Source: Hevea brasiliensis (taxonomy: Eukaryota > Streptophyta > Magnoliopsida > Malpighiales > Euphorbiaceae). From it: a DNA stretch of 64,000 nt. The notes beneath the pieces are model-generated. The model was given only the letters and a program-made list of their open reading frames with translations. It did not search any database and had not been told where the DNA came from. Shown in pieces: positions 50,183 to 60,849 of the stretch. The stretch's first letter is position 1. Each line of letters begins with the position of its first letter. The DNA is taken from the NCBI RefSeq assembly GCF_030052815.1, contig NC_079495.1, forward strand, positions 112,555,677-112,619,676, given 5' to 3'. The translations under genes were made by a program, and so were the position numbers.

Positions 50183-51600
50183 TTAGTTGCCAATGAAAGG
50201 TTTTTAGGGAATGCAAATATGATGATAGTATTTATGCATAAAATACCAAGTATACTAAGTTTATTCTATTGATTTTGTATGGAGAGGTGGGGCTTTTGGT
50301 TTTTTATAGTGCCAAGCATGCTTCCATGATACTTATCTTGGGACTTCTTTTTCTTCTTCCCTTTCTTTTTTTATTTTATTTATGTCCCTTTTGTCCTCTC
50401 TCCCAAACTCATTGCTTTTGCTGGGTTGGAAAGATAAAATTTTCTTTTATTTCAATTGCATACTTGCACTCTTTCTTGAGTTCTACATCCTCTCTCCAAA
50501 TTTTTTTTTTGCACTTAATATACTTTTTACTTATGCATTTAGCTTCCTCAAAAGGGTAGGGTAGGTGTTTAGGCTAGGGGCTAGGTAAATAATATGGGTA
50601 AGCAATAAATTCTAAGAGGTAAATATAGGCTTTAAGTTGGCTGCAAGGGATATATATTTTAATTAGGGGTGACTAAGGCTTAGTGAGGTTATATTAAAGA
50701 ATGCATTAATAATCTCTTCATCAAGCATACGCTAGGATTTCACCTTGATAGGTCCAAGAGACATGTTCTAAAGTTGGTGAGGCATTGTTAGGTTTGCTTG
50801 TATTTCAAAAATTTTCTCCTAATTTTGCAAGTTCAATGTGACAGATTAATAGCTATGAAGGGGTTTAACTAGTTTAACTCCACTTAGGTGATTTAGTTTT
50901 TCACAAACAACATATTAAAGCCTTTTTGCCCATCTAGTTACATTCATTCCTCTTTCCCAGAGGGTCTAATCATTAGCTCATCAAGGTTTTAGTTATAATT
51001 CTAAGTTAAAAGCCTTTTCAAAAAGTTCAAAATTTGCAAAAATTTTCTGGATTTTTCATACTCAAATATAATATAGACATAATAAGATGATGCAGATTGA
51101 AATGTAATATATGAATGTAATGCATGAAATGCTACACCCCCAAACTCAAATTTGACATTGTCCTCAATGTCATCAAGATATCATAATCAGGTCAAGAGCA
51201 ACATCATAAATGTAATAACAAGGAAAAGCTAATAGATATAGAATACTCCCCCTTGAAGCGTGCCTTCCCTTAAAGATTTGTGAGTTTGATCTCCATTGCT
51301 TCTTTCAAGTGCTTCTTAAACCTACAAAGTGAACAAACATCGAAATCAAGTTTGGGAAGGTGATAAAACAAGAGAAATAGACAAATGCAAAGATTAAATT
51401 TAAAACTTGGGTTGCCTCCCAAGAAGCGCTAATTTAAGGTCATTAGCTTGACCCCTTTTAGAATTACTAATCAAAGAGCGGTTTTCGCCCATAGTAGTTG
51501 TCATGTAACACCACATATGCGTCTTGATTTGTAGTACCCTCAAGATTGGCAAGATCTAAAACAATATTGCACATAGCACGAACAACACATTACTTGGAAT
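50183..51600 (-). other. E2 internal DNA, right part, non-coding
   Basis: Continuation of E2 after E3. No coding recognised. Phrases such as CACCCCCAAACTCAA (51135) and TTGGGTTGCCTCCCAAGA (51408) recur in E1 3' regions, supporting a shared Athila origin. Confidence 0.7.
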
Positions 51601-51607
51601 GATATGC

Positions 51608-51943
51608 TTAGGATGGGGACTGCTTTAGCTCCTGGAGGACATGCAATGATGCAGGAGGTGTCCTTGATAGAAAGGGGTATTCTGGTGGTGTACGTGTGAG
51701 CATCATTAATGAACTTAGATTGATAGTCTCATTAGTTTCTTCATCTACCACCTTCATCTTTGATTTGTCTTCATGTAAGCAGTGTTCCAATGACCCTCCA
51801 ATAATAAAGGAGTTGCTTTCTTCAATTTTATGTTCCACTTCTTCTTCAAGTAACTCTTGTTCTTCTGAGAATTCTATTGGTAACTCATCTTCAAAGGAAT
51901 TTTGTTCTTCGGGCTCAACTTCTTCTGTAGGTTCAAATTCCAA
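51608..51943 (-). pseudogene. E2 acidic ORF remnant
   Basis: A 111-codon minus-strand reading frame rich in Glu and Asp (EEVEPEEQ, EEQELLEEEVEHK). It lies downstream of the gag fragment, where Athila elements have variable linker sequence. No domain recognised; probably a gag-tail remnant. Confidence 0.45.
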
Positions 51944-52159
51944 TGAAGCTTATTCATTCTCCCAACTTTGTTCATTTGTTTCCTTCTCATAGAGTGATAG
52001 CTCGTTGTTCATCATAAGGTTATCAAAATTTTCTAAAGGAGTTACTGCCTCTTCAAGTCCCACTCTCTTCTCTAATTGTAGCTCAAATGGCTAGTGTGGA
52101 ATGTTAGGCTGATAAATGTATGGGGGATATTGATGAATCCAACCCTGTAGTGAAGGATT

Positions 52160-52450
52160 CTAATACCAATGGTAATCAAAATCTGCCATGTCATTCAACA
52201 AGTGAATGGCATCCTCATGGTCTCTTTGAAGAACATGATCACCAGTAGACCAAGCTCCATAATCTACCCAATTCCTTGTTCCTTCATTCAAACCATTGTA
52301 GAAATTGAGAGTGAGTTCATAATTTGAAAGATTATGATTGGCAAATTGCTCTACCAATTCATTAAATCTTCTCCAAGCATCGTGAAAAGGTTCATTGTGT
52401 TATTGAATAAAGCTTGTGAAGACTTATTGGTGAAACATCATAATGATCCT
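52160..52450 (-). pseudogene. E2 gag fragment
   Basis: Minus strand: EPFHDAWRRFNELVEQFANH followed by YELTLNFYNGLNEGTRNWVD and HEDAIHLLNDMA, the second half of the Athila-type gag domain. The first half and everything downstream through integrase are missing. Confidence 0.8.
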
Positions 52451-52555
52451 CACAAGAAAAATAAGTAAAAATAAAATTAGATAAGAAATAAACTATAAAA
52501 GAAATAAGAATGTCTAGAGTAATCAAATCACTAATCATTCAATATCAAGCACCGA

Positions 52556-52573
52556 TCCACGGCAACGGTGCCA
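52556..52573 (-). promoter_or_regulatory. E2 primer-binding site (tRNA-Asp type)
   Basis: Minus strand TGGCACCGTTGCCGTGGA, complementary to plant tRNA-Asp with two mismatches, next to the right LTR. Confidence 0.8.
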
Positions 52574-52579
52574 AAAACT

Positions 52580-54002
52580 TGTTTGTTGATTTTTCAACCA
52601 CCGCAAATGCACGGATCGCTAACAAGTAATAAAGTGATGAGTAGAGTATCGTTTCCATGAGGATCGTGTTGAGTACCAAACTATAGTGATTTTAATTATC
52701 TAGACGATCGAATTGTAGAGAAATAATAATTATATCTAATTTGCAAGAAATAAAATCTAAATAATTAACTAAAATAAAATACTAATGGACAAAGGCATTC
52801 TAGAGCTAGGGGTTCACACTTCAATCAATTATAGAATCAATCTGATTCATTCAATAAATGGGAGATTATTACTTTGATGGAAGTTAATCCTAAATTTTCT
52901 TAAGTCCTCTCTCAAGGCACTCAAGGTGTATTTTAATTAATATAAACCCTACTTTCATGGTAATTAAATTAATTAAAAGCCTTTAAGATCTTTGATTAAT
53001 TTTGGAACTCCATAAAGATCATCAGCCTATCTCTAGGTCAGATTTTCTAGGTTCAAAATTTCGATTTTCTAATATTAATCTTCACCTTTCAGTCGTTCAA
53101 TTAATATCTGTAATCAATACTAAGTAGGTACCAACACATAGCATGTATTAAGATCACAAGAGATTGAATCAAAGAATAAAATACCCAATGTATTAAATAA
53201 AATCAAACTAGATAATGAAATTGAGTGCTACACCCTAACCCTAGAATAAAGAACCTACTCACCCATGGTGAGTTTTACAATCAAGTTTATAAAAAGATAA
53301 AGAGAAGACATGAGAAGAAAATAAACTGAAAGAACCCAGAAAGAGAGTTGCAGCCTTGGACTTTTGGAACTTCAGCTCAAAATCTCTTAGAGAAATCTTG
53401 TAGATCTTATTTTCTCCCTTGCCTCCCTTGAAGTTGATGTGCATCCTTGAATGTAAATTGGTTCTCTTGAATGTAAATTCTATTCTTGGGTGTAAATTCT
53501 CTCCCCCTTCAATTCTTGACTTGGTATATTTATATCTGGTGTAAAAACTCTAATTTCAGAGTCTTAGAAGCGTTAGGAGTCCATCCGGGTCGAGCTGGAA
53601 GCAAGAAAAGTCGTATCAGAATCGCTGTCAGGGGACTTTACACGGGTCTTGTAGTGATATATGCCCCGTGTAACTTTCTGCTGCTTTTGTTTTTCAAGTT
53701 TTCTTTGTCCAGAAGGTTGCACGGGGTCCAGGAAGTTACACGGGGTGGGTTACACGGCCCGTGTACTGCTTCTGGCCCTGTATTATTCACGTTTTGACCT
53801 CAATATCTCTTCCAAACTCATCTTTGATTCTAGAACCATATAAAAACACTTGATAAAATATAAAAATCAATGAATTGAGTTAGATTAATATGTTTTCTAA
53901 AATAATAATGAAAACATATAAAAATAAATATAAAAGGATATTAAATGCTAACAAAATGCAATGCATGTTAACCTTAAAAGTCTATATAATTTAATGCAAT
54001 CA
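52580..54002 (-). repeat. E2 5' LTR
   Basis: Right LTR, 1423 bp, starts TGATTGCATT on the minus strand and ends in AACAAACA next to the primer site. A TATAAATATA-type box lies near 53527. Confidence 0.92.
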
Positions 54003-54007
54003 ACGCT

Positions 54008-54298
54008 GATGATTGGGCCACCAGAGGTGGACTAGAGAAGACGGACTGGTCTAAGCCTCCTTTTATAGCCTCCTGCAAGGGTTTCCACATCGACGGGTGT
54101 GTGGCATCAGTGGAAGCCAAGTTCTGTGCCCCTCAGGGGAAGCGATGGTGGGATCAGAAGGAGTTCCAAGATCTGGATGCCTTCCAATACAGGAGGCTCA
54201 AATGGGTGCGCCAGAAGCTCACCATCTACAACTACTACACTGATAGGAAAAGATACTCGGTGCTTCCATCTGAATGCACGAGGGACAGGGACATATGA
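54008..54298 (+). pseudogene. XTH: XTH exon 4, remainder after E2
   Basis: Resumes with [14 protein letters not shown] in frame with the first part once E2 and one target-site copy are removed. It holds the C-terminal XTH domain with conserved cysteines ([13 protein letters not shown]), the [12 protein letters not shown] block and the C-terminal ECTRDRDI followed by TGA. Confidence 0.95.
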
Positions 54299-54925
54299 AA
54301 TATTTCATCCCTTTCTAACTTTTTATTTAATTAATCATTATATTGCTTCTAATCATACTCTATATCGAGCGTGATTTATGGGTTCATGTGCGACGGTAAT
54401 ATTATTTTTATTGTTGTTTGCTATTTATTTCGGTCACAGCACGTGGACTCTTTGCTTGCTTGTATCCTTTCTTTCTTATTTCATTATTTGTACTTCTCAT
54501 AAAAGTAATGAAATAAAATATTTTCATATATTCATCTATATCACTTGTCCATGCTTGCCTTGGTGTCCAATTTCAATGGGTGAGGAATATCACATGTTGG
54601 GGCTCGTTGGTGGAATTTATGCTCTTAAAATGATATTATAAAGAATATTGGGAAATTCGTATATAAATATAATTTATTATAAATTTAAGATAAAATATAT
54701 ATAAAATTTATACATACTAAATTAAATTTAAATAAATTTTTAAAAATAAATATCGCATTACCAATTATATATATTGATACACAATAAATATTACCAATGA
54801 GGATTTAGTCTAATAATAATTAAGACTTTAGAATTAAGAAGTTTATTCACATTCAAATCCGCTAGTGTTTAGTTGATTAAATTTTTATATAATTTGATTA
54901 TTTATATATATCAAATAATTATTAC
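54299..54925 (+). other. XTH 3' flank
   Basis: AT-rich sequence after the XTH stop codon, presumably the 3' untranslated region followed by intergenic DNA. No gene seen. Confidence 0.55.
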
Positions 54926-55169
54926 TGTTAGAAGAAAGATATAGGAGATTTGTGTAGCATGATTACAGCAATTAGCATGATTATAGGAGATTTGTGTAAC
55001 ATAATTACAGCAATTATTATTTTTATCTAAATTAGCTCATATTCTCATGTATAAATAGATGTAATTTGTCTGTAATATCTCTGTAAATAAGATACAAACA
55101 AATATACAATCAATTCCTTCATTACTTGTATTCTTTCTTCTAACATGGTATCAGAGCATTTTTACTATC

Positions 55170-55370
55170 TCAATCCTCAAGACGGTCAGTAAATTTTACA
55201 TCAGTTTTATCATTCTCTCTTTTCAGTGTAGTGATATCTCCGATAACAATACTCCAAAGATTGCGATCTATCAAAAAACTTTTCATTCCTTGAACCCAAA
55301 GATTATAGTTGGAACCAGTCAGAATTGTTGCAATAGGTTTTGAAATATCAGATTTCTCCATTGATAACAA
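55170..55370 (-). pseudogene. Ty1/copia gag N-terminal fragment
   Basis: A 66-codon minus-strand frame with ILTGSNYNLWVQGMKSFL and later FTDRLED, typical of the start of plant copia gag (the UBN2-type domain). It stops at TGA where relatives have Trp, then joins the inverted LTR end within a few codons. Confidence 0.85.
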
Positions 55371-55623
55371 GATGAGGAGAAAAAAAAAATGTTATAATAA
55401 CAGGAATAAAAGAATGAACCAGAATAGGTTGTAGAGAGAGAAGAGAGACCCCAGAAATTAGAAATAAAAGCTTTATGGCTTTGATACAATGTTAGAAGAA
55501 ATAATACAAGTAATGAAGGAAATAATTGTGTATTTATCTGTATCTTATTTACAGAGATATTACATCTATTTATACATGAGAATATGAGCTAATTTAGACA
55601 AGAATAATAATTGCTGCAATTAT

Positions 55624-55750
55624 GCTACATAAATCTCCTATAATCATGCTAATTGCTGTAATTATGCTACACAAATCTCCTATAATAATGCTAATTGCTG
55701 TAATTATGCTACACAAATCTCCTATAATCATGCTAATTGCCGTAATTATG
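55624..55750. repeat. 42-bp tandem repeat, three copies
   Basis: GCTACACAAATCTCC-type units repeat every 42 bp inside the inverted copia LTR; the left LTR has fewer copies of the same unit. Confidence 0.9.
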
Positions 55751-55790
55751 CTAATAATTACGCTTAATAATTATCCACAGATGATCATCG

Positions 55791-58700
55791 TGACTGGCCG
55801 GCTATGGATAATACTAAAACTTCATTATATCTATACTTAAACCTCATATTTCTACTTCAAATAGGCAGCTAATCTAATTTATTTTGGTCTAAAGCATTTT
55901 TTTTTCATGAACCTTGCACTAATTGATACGTTTATCTTTAATTACATCCTATTTGATATCCAAATTATATAAAAAAATAATTATTAAATTTTTAAATTTT
56001 TATAAAAGTACAATAAAAAATCAAAACGTATACAAATCATATCTTTGCATTCATAGTCATAAAAGTTAAATATTTACAAAATATAAATATCAAATGAGAT
56101 GTAATTAAATATAAAATATCAAGTGATTTTTCAAGTTAAGAATTAAAAGATACTTTCAATCATTTATTTTAATCAATTTTTTTAAAAATCAAATTAAACT
56201 TTATTACTCAAAAACTAAATTAATCAAAATATTTCATATAAGTTGGTTTATTTTCTGTTCTGAATTTTTAATGTTTGGCCCAAAAAATTCAATGAAAATA
56301 GAATTGGGATTGAATTTTGTGTTAAAAAAAATATTAAATTAATTATAAAATATGTTCAATCAATTCAGTTATTTTTCATTTTTTAAGATGAAAAAATTGA
56401 TTGCCACGATTGATTGTAAGGAGCTTCACCTTGCCAAGGATGATGAAGGCCTCTCTTCTTAAATATAAAATTTATTGCTATAAACGAACCAAGCAATCAA
56501 GTTTCTCATGAGTTGTTTAAGATTTAGTTTCATAAAAATTCGATTTAATTCGACATTTAAACTCAAATTTTAGATTCGTTTAACATACAAATTGAAGTCG
56601 AGCTCAGCAATATTTAACTCGAATTCAAGTTCAAGCTTGACTCATTAACAAGCTTACGAGTCAGTTCGATGTGCATATTTCCAAGCTAGCTTAGTAAATA
56701 GGCTGCTTGTTGAATAGGCTCATAAGCTAGTTAATTGAACGGACTCCTACGCTAAATCGTTTAGAAATTTAAGAGCTACTGTTCACAAAATTATTTATTT
56801 TAGTAATTATATTTTATAATGTTTTAAATAGATTTATTTTATTTATAATTTTTATGAAAATAAAATATTATTTAAATTTATAATATAATTAATATATAAA
56901 ATATAATTATTTATACTTTAATTTTTTTTTATAAAAATCAAGTTAATTTATATATGAAAATGGAGACGAGTATATGACTGAAATGGAGTATGATCTTGCC
57001 AAGCTTTACCATAGATATTATGTGGCCTATAGTCGGTGATGGTACAAAACTAAAGCCTCCTCCATGGTTGCTTGGTTCATTTTGTGCCTTTGAGAGGGGA
57101 GTAGAGGTGGAAATATATGTGCATGCAGATAAAGTGGGGTTGGTTGAAATGAATAAGTAATAAAAAAAAGTCAAACTTATCATCTTAGAGTTAATCATCA
57201 TTGGCAGTCACATGACCACATGACAAACATATGTTTCAAGTTAAATTGATATATATTAATTTTGGAGTTAAACGTATCATTTTAAATAATTAAAGGGCCT
57301 ATTAAGATAAAAAAAATAAAAAAATATATTTTTTAATTATTGAACAATAATTAGAGAGCCAAAAACACCTTCTGCCAAAATGGAAAATAGGAAACAGTTT
57401 GACACCCATTAAGGTTTTTCAAATTGATAAAACACAATCGCTGAATAAAGGAATGCTCTCATGCATAAAAATGATGTAAGAAACTTCTTTTTACAGGTAA
57501 GTTTAAAAATTGAACATTAACAAAGAGAGATGTGAGTTTGAAGGTATAATGGTCATCAATGTTTATATTTTTTTTTTGGTACTTGACGATAACAACTATC
57601 CAACAATAGAATTAGATGATTTATTCTATGAAATTAGTCATCTAATTTAATTATTATTCCAAAATTAGTCATCAAATTTGTTAAAAAAAATTTCTAACAC
57701 TTTGGGAACATTAACAATACTTATGAAGAATATTTTTTGGAAGTTTGAACTCCTTTAAAATAAATATAATTGCGTCTTTCAATGGACTTTCTCTTTGATC
57801 TTGTGTACAACTCTAAGAAAGTTTTTCAATATGTATACACTTATAACAACACTTCAAATAATATATTAATATCTTTTTATCATTATTTTGTTAATCTTTA
57901 AAATCAAAGAGTTGTAACCCGATGAATGGAAATCAGCATTCATAGTGAAACAAAATTCTATTCTATCAGCATGAAGAAATGAATAAAAATACAGAATTGA
58001 GTCGTACTCTCTTGCATGAGAATTACAGGTAAAGAAAATCTTAAAACGAGGATGGTTCGCATGCAATAAAAAAGAGTCCAGCTACATACGGAACAATTGA
58101 AGAGAAACACCCAAAATTAATTAATTTGAACCAAAGGAAAGAGGTATGGCATACTAGTTGCTGTGTAAACGAACCGACGGAGGAAAGGGTTATTACAAAC
58201 TTAAATTAAGCAGGCAGAGGCAAGAGTTCATAACAAGTGAGATGAGCTTACTCAGATTAGGACCAACAATTCAAAAAAAATTAAAACTAACAAATTAGGT
58301 AGCTAACCTTTCACCCTTATAAGCTCTTTGAATTACTTGTGATCTTTCGATGGGAGACTCTTGACAAGGGTGAGCACTGCAGCACAGAGAAGTTGCACAG
58401 GAAAAATAGAATAACTAATCTGCGTGGCCATCTCTTCTAGCAACTTGGCCCAACACTTTCTTCTACTTCTTCTTCTTCACGGGCATTGTAGATGGGAGAA
58501 ATTATTTTTCCTGTGGGAAATTTAATTGGAATTAGTACCAGCAGGTACCAATCAGAGGGCATTCGCGCGTGTTGTTGTGAACGACAATATAGAGTAGAGT
58601 AATCTTTTCTTCAAAATATGTAGTAGGGAAAAACACAAGGGCATTATTTTAGATTTTGTGCTGTTCGGTTCTTTCCTTTGTACGTACTATTGGTGTTTCT

Positions 58701-59168
58701 TTATTTTTTGTTTAATCTTATGTCGAAAGACATATTCTCCCTCTTGAAGATGGGAAAGTATCGGTGACAGCCAGTGAAGTGCTTGGAACTGCATCTTTCA
58801 TCTTCTGCAAGAAAGGAATGGCACAATTAATCAATCATCTTTAGTTAAGTTATTTGGTAGAAGACGCGTAACTTATAGCCTTGTTTCGCATGGGAACCCT
58901 TTAATTCTTTAACCTTCAAAATGCCATTAAGAATGAAATGATTCCAGCTTTTGTCTTGTAAAGCCAATTGTATACTGTTACTTTAGCAACAATTCCAAAC
59001 AACTGCTTTTCTTGACTCTGAAGCAATGAAAATTAAATATAATCAAACTTGGATGCTTGAGGGATCATTGTTTCAGATTTTTAAAGAGGCAATTGAGTGG
59101 AACCAAATAAGCGCAGTCTGGTGTTTGTTTTGCAATTTCCTTAAAATTCTGTTTTGCAGCTAGGAGCA
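55791..59168. other. Intergenic DNA upstream of the DUF247 gene
   Basis: AT-rich, no recognisable protein. The last part (about 59128-59159) looks like a branch and acceptor region (TTCTGTTTTGCAG) just before the DUF247 start, so a 5' untranslated intron is possible. Confidence 0.55.
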
Positions 59169-60642
59169 ATGGCGGGAACGAATTGGGTTATTGAAGTCAA
59201 CAAAAAGGTTGAGAGCATGATGGATACTGATAATTCCACGGAGGAGGAGCGGTGGAAGAAGAGTGCAATCTACAAAATACCTGCATTTGTCACAGACCTG
59301 AATAAGAAAGCCTACAGGCCTCAGGCAGTCTCGTTTGGTTCTTATCATCACGGGGAAGATTATCTGAAGCCAATGGAGGAGCATAAGCAAAGAGCCCTTC
59401 TTCATTTTCTAAAAAGAGCAAACAAACCTTTACAAGTTTTTGTTGATTCTTTAACTGAAGTAGTGCAGGTTTTGAAAGACTACTACGATCCTCTTGATAT
59501 ATTTTGGCAGGAAGATACTAGATTTCTGCAATTGATGATTCTTGATGGCTGTTTCATGCTGGAGATCTTACGCATTGCTACTTATACATTGGATGACTAT
59601 GCACCCAATGATCCAATTTTTAGCAATCATGGGAAGCTCTATATCATGCCATATATAATGCGTGACATGCTGATGCTTGAAAATCAACTGCCATTATTGG
59701 TTCTGGACAAGCTGGTGGCTGTTGAAAGCGGTAAAGAAATGGTATACGCACTTGAATCACAGAAGTAAACTATTGATTTCTCATTTATTTTATTGATCAT
59801 GGAAACTTAATTTAACCATTTCTATGCAGGATGAAGACTTTGTCAGCAAGCTCATTCTCATGTTCTGCTTTCCTGATGCCCCTGTCTCAAGCCTGGGTAA
59901 GTGTTTGCATTCATTGGATGTGTACAGGAAGAGTTTACTTCAAAAACATGGTGGGGGAAAGCGTCGCAGCAGATTAAGAAGTAGACGCCATAAAAGTGGT
60001 GACAATATTATCCGGTCAGCAGCAGAGCTCAATGAAGCAGGAATCCGGTTCAAGAAAAGTAAAACTAGAAGCTTGAAAGACATCTCATTCCGAGGAGGAG
60101 TCCTTAGGCTTCCAGTAATTGTGGTGGATGATGCAACTGAGTCAATCTTTTTGAATTTGATAGCCTTTGAACGGTTCCATGTTGGTGCAGGCAATGAGGT
60201 AACATCTTACGTCTTTTTCATGGACAACATCATTGACAGTGAGAGGGATGTTGCCCTCCTACACTCGAGAGGGATCATCCAGAATGCTATTGGAAGTGAC
60301 AAAGCTGTTGCTAAATTGTTCAATTCTCTCTCTAAGGATATTTCGCTCGATCCAAATAGCAGCCTAGATTTTGTTCATAAGAGGGTCAATGCCTACTGCA
60401 AGAAGGCTTGGAACGAGTGGCGTGCCAACCTCATTCATACCTATTTCAGAAATCCCTGGGCTATCCTGTCTCTTATTGGTGCAGTCTTTCTTTTCGCCCT
60501 CACTATTGCTCAAACTGTGTATTCTATATATCCCTACTACCAAAATAATGAATCTACACCACCACCATCTACCCCTATGCTTCCTCCGACACCCTCTCCT
60601 CTGCCTTATTCAAAACCACCTTCACCCCACCCCCGCCAATGA
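59169..60642 (+). CDS. DUF247 (UPF0481) membrane protein
   Basis: Two exons: 59169-59741 and 59830-60642, with a GT-AG intron of 88 bp, giving 461 residues. I chose the ATG at 59169 (MAGTNWVIEV) because upstream in-frame codons have no ATG and a likely splice acceptor lies just before it. The family signature is clear: PQAVSFGSYHHGEDYL, MEEHKQRALLHFL, FLQLMILDGCFMLEIL, DMLMLENQLPLLVL, then LPVIVVDDATESIFLNLIAFE and the late NPWAILSLIGAVFLFALTIA, a single transmembrane helix near residue 420. An unusual proline-rich tail (about 28 residues, TPPPSTPMLPPTPSPLP) follows the helix. DUF247 proteins form large plant families; some are linked to self-incompatibility in grasses, but the function of this one is unknown. 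No stop, frameshift or missing core motif seen, so it appears intact. Confidence 0.92.
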
Positions 60643-60809
60643 TTCCCATCATTCCATTCGGGAATCCTACTGTTTTTCGTGGCCAGGGATTGCTCTTCTG
60701 GATTAATTCTGTTTCCCTTAAGTATTGGTTTATTTGATTTGCTCTTAAAAATTGGTCTCATGTCAAAATTATTTCTGATTTGCACCAGAAAATTTTAACC
60801 CATTAGCCC

Positions 60810-60849
<40 letters not shown>

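Larger units (their letters stand above)
28241..54002 (-). mobile_element. E2: old Athila-like element, host of the nest
   Basis: Ends are TGTTTACTAG... and ...TGCAATCA, flanked by the perfect duplication ACGCT (28236-28240 and 54003-54007). LTRs are 28241-29590 (1350 bp) and 52580-54002 (1423 bp). A tRNA-Asp-type primer site next to the right LTR puts the element on the minus strand. Own internal DNA is only 29591-30031 plus 50183-52579, about 2.8 kb once E3 is removed, with a gag fragment and no pol. It is thus an internally deleted copy that needed enzymes from elsewhere. LTRs differ by roughly 6-8% by eye plus indels, so it is the oldest of the four elements. Confidence 0.93.
11553..54298 (+). 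pseudogene. XTH: XTH gene (group I-like) split by two retrotransposons
   Basis: XTH enzymes (GH16) cut and rejoin xyloglucan chains in the cell wall. Four exons are visible: 11553-11723 plus 27186-27204; 27305-27395; 27523-27716; 28132-28240 plus 54008-54298. All introns are GT-AG. The protein has a hydrophobic signal peptide (about residues 1-24), the catalytic signature [10 protein letters not shown] with both Glu and the Asp present, a following N-glycosylation site (NRT), and a typical C-terminal region ending ECTRDRDI. That ending and the overall sequence resemble AtXTH4/5. Lesions: E1 inserted 19 coding nt before the end of exon 1, E2 inserted after SSLWNA in exon 4, and exon 2 lacks 10 bp between PGD and VTAFY, which shifts frame to an early TGA. 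Spliced coding length is 875 nt; adding 10 nt gives 294 residues plus stop, the normal XTH size. Outside these lesions I see no stop, so inactivation is fairly recent. Confidence 0.95.
54926..55790. mobile_element. Palindromic Ty1/copia fragment (inverted 5' ends)
   Basis: A 220-bp LTR on the + strand (54926-55145, TGTTAG...CTAACA) is followed by the initiator-Met primer site TGGTATCAGAGCA. About 340 bp later the same LTR start appears inverted at 55490, preceded by a decayed inverted primer site (GGCTTTGATACAA). The gag fragment between them belongs to the right-hand, minus-strand half. The right LTR runs into 42-bp repeats and has no matching outer end. No target duplication found. Confidence 0.8.

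Noticed and set aside
50269..50559. 96-codon hydrophobic + strand frame
   Set aside because: Produced by T-rich non-coding DNA of E2, antisense to the element; no motif.
54099..54374. + strand frame overlapping the end of XTH in another phase
   Set aside because: Shadow of XTH exon 4, whose own frame matches the family.
58718..58812. Minus-strand exon-like segment after a TTTCTTGCAG acceptor (KMKDAVPSTSLAVTDTF)
   Set aside because: Only about 30 codons, no family recognised, and no upstream exon found.
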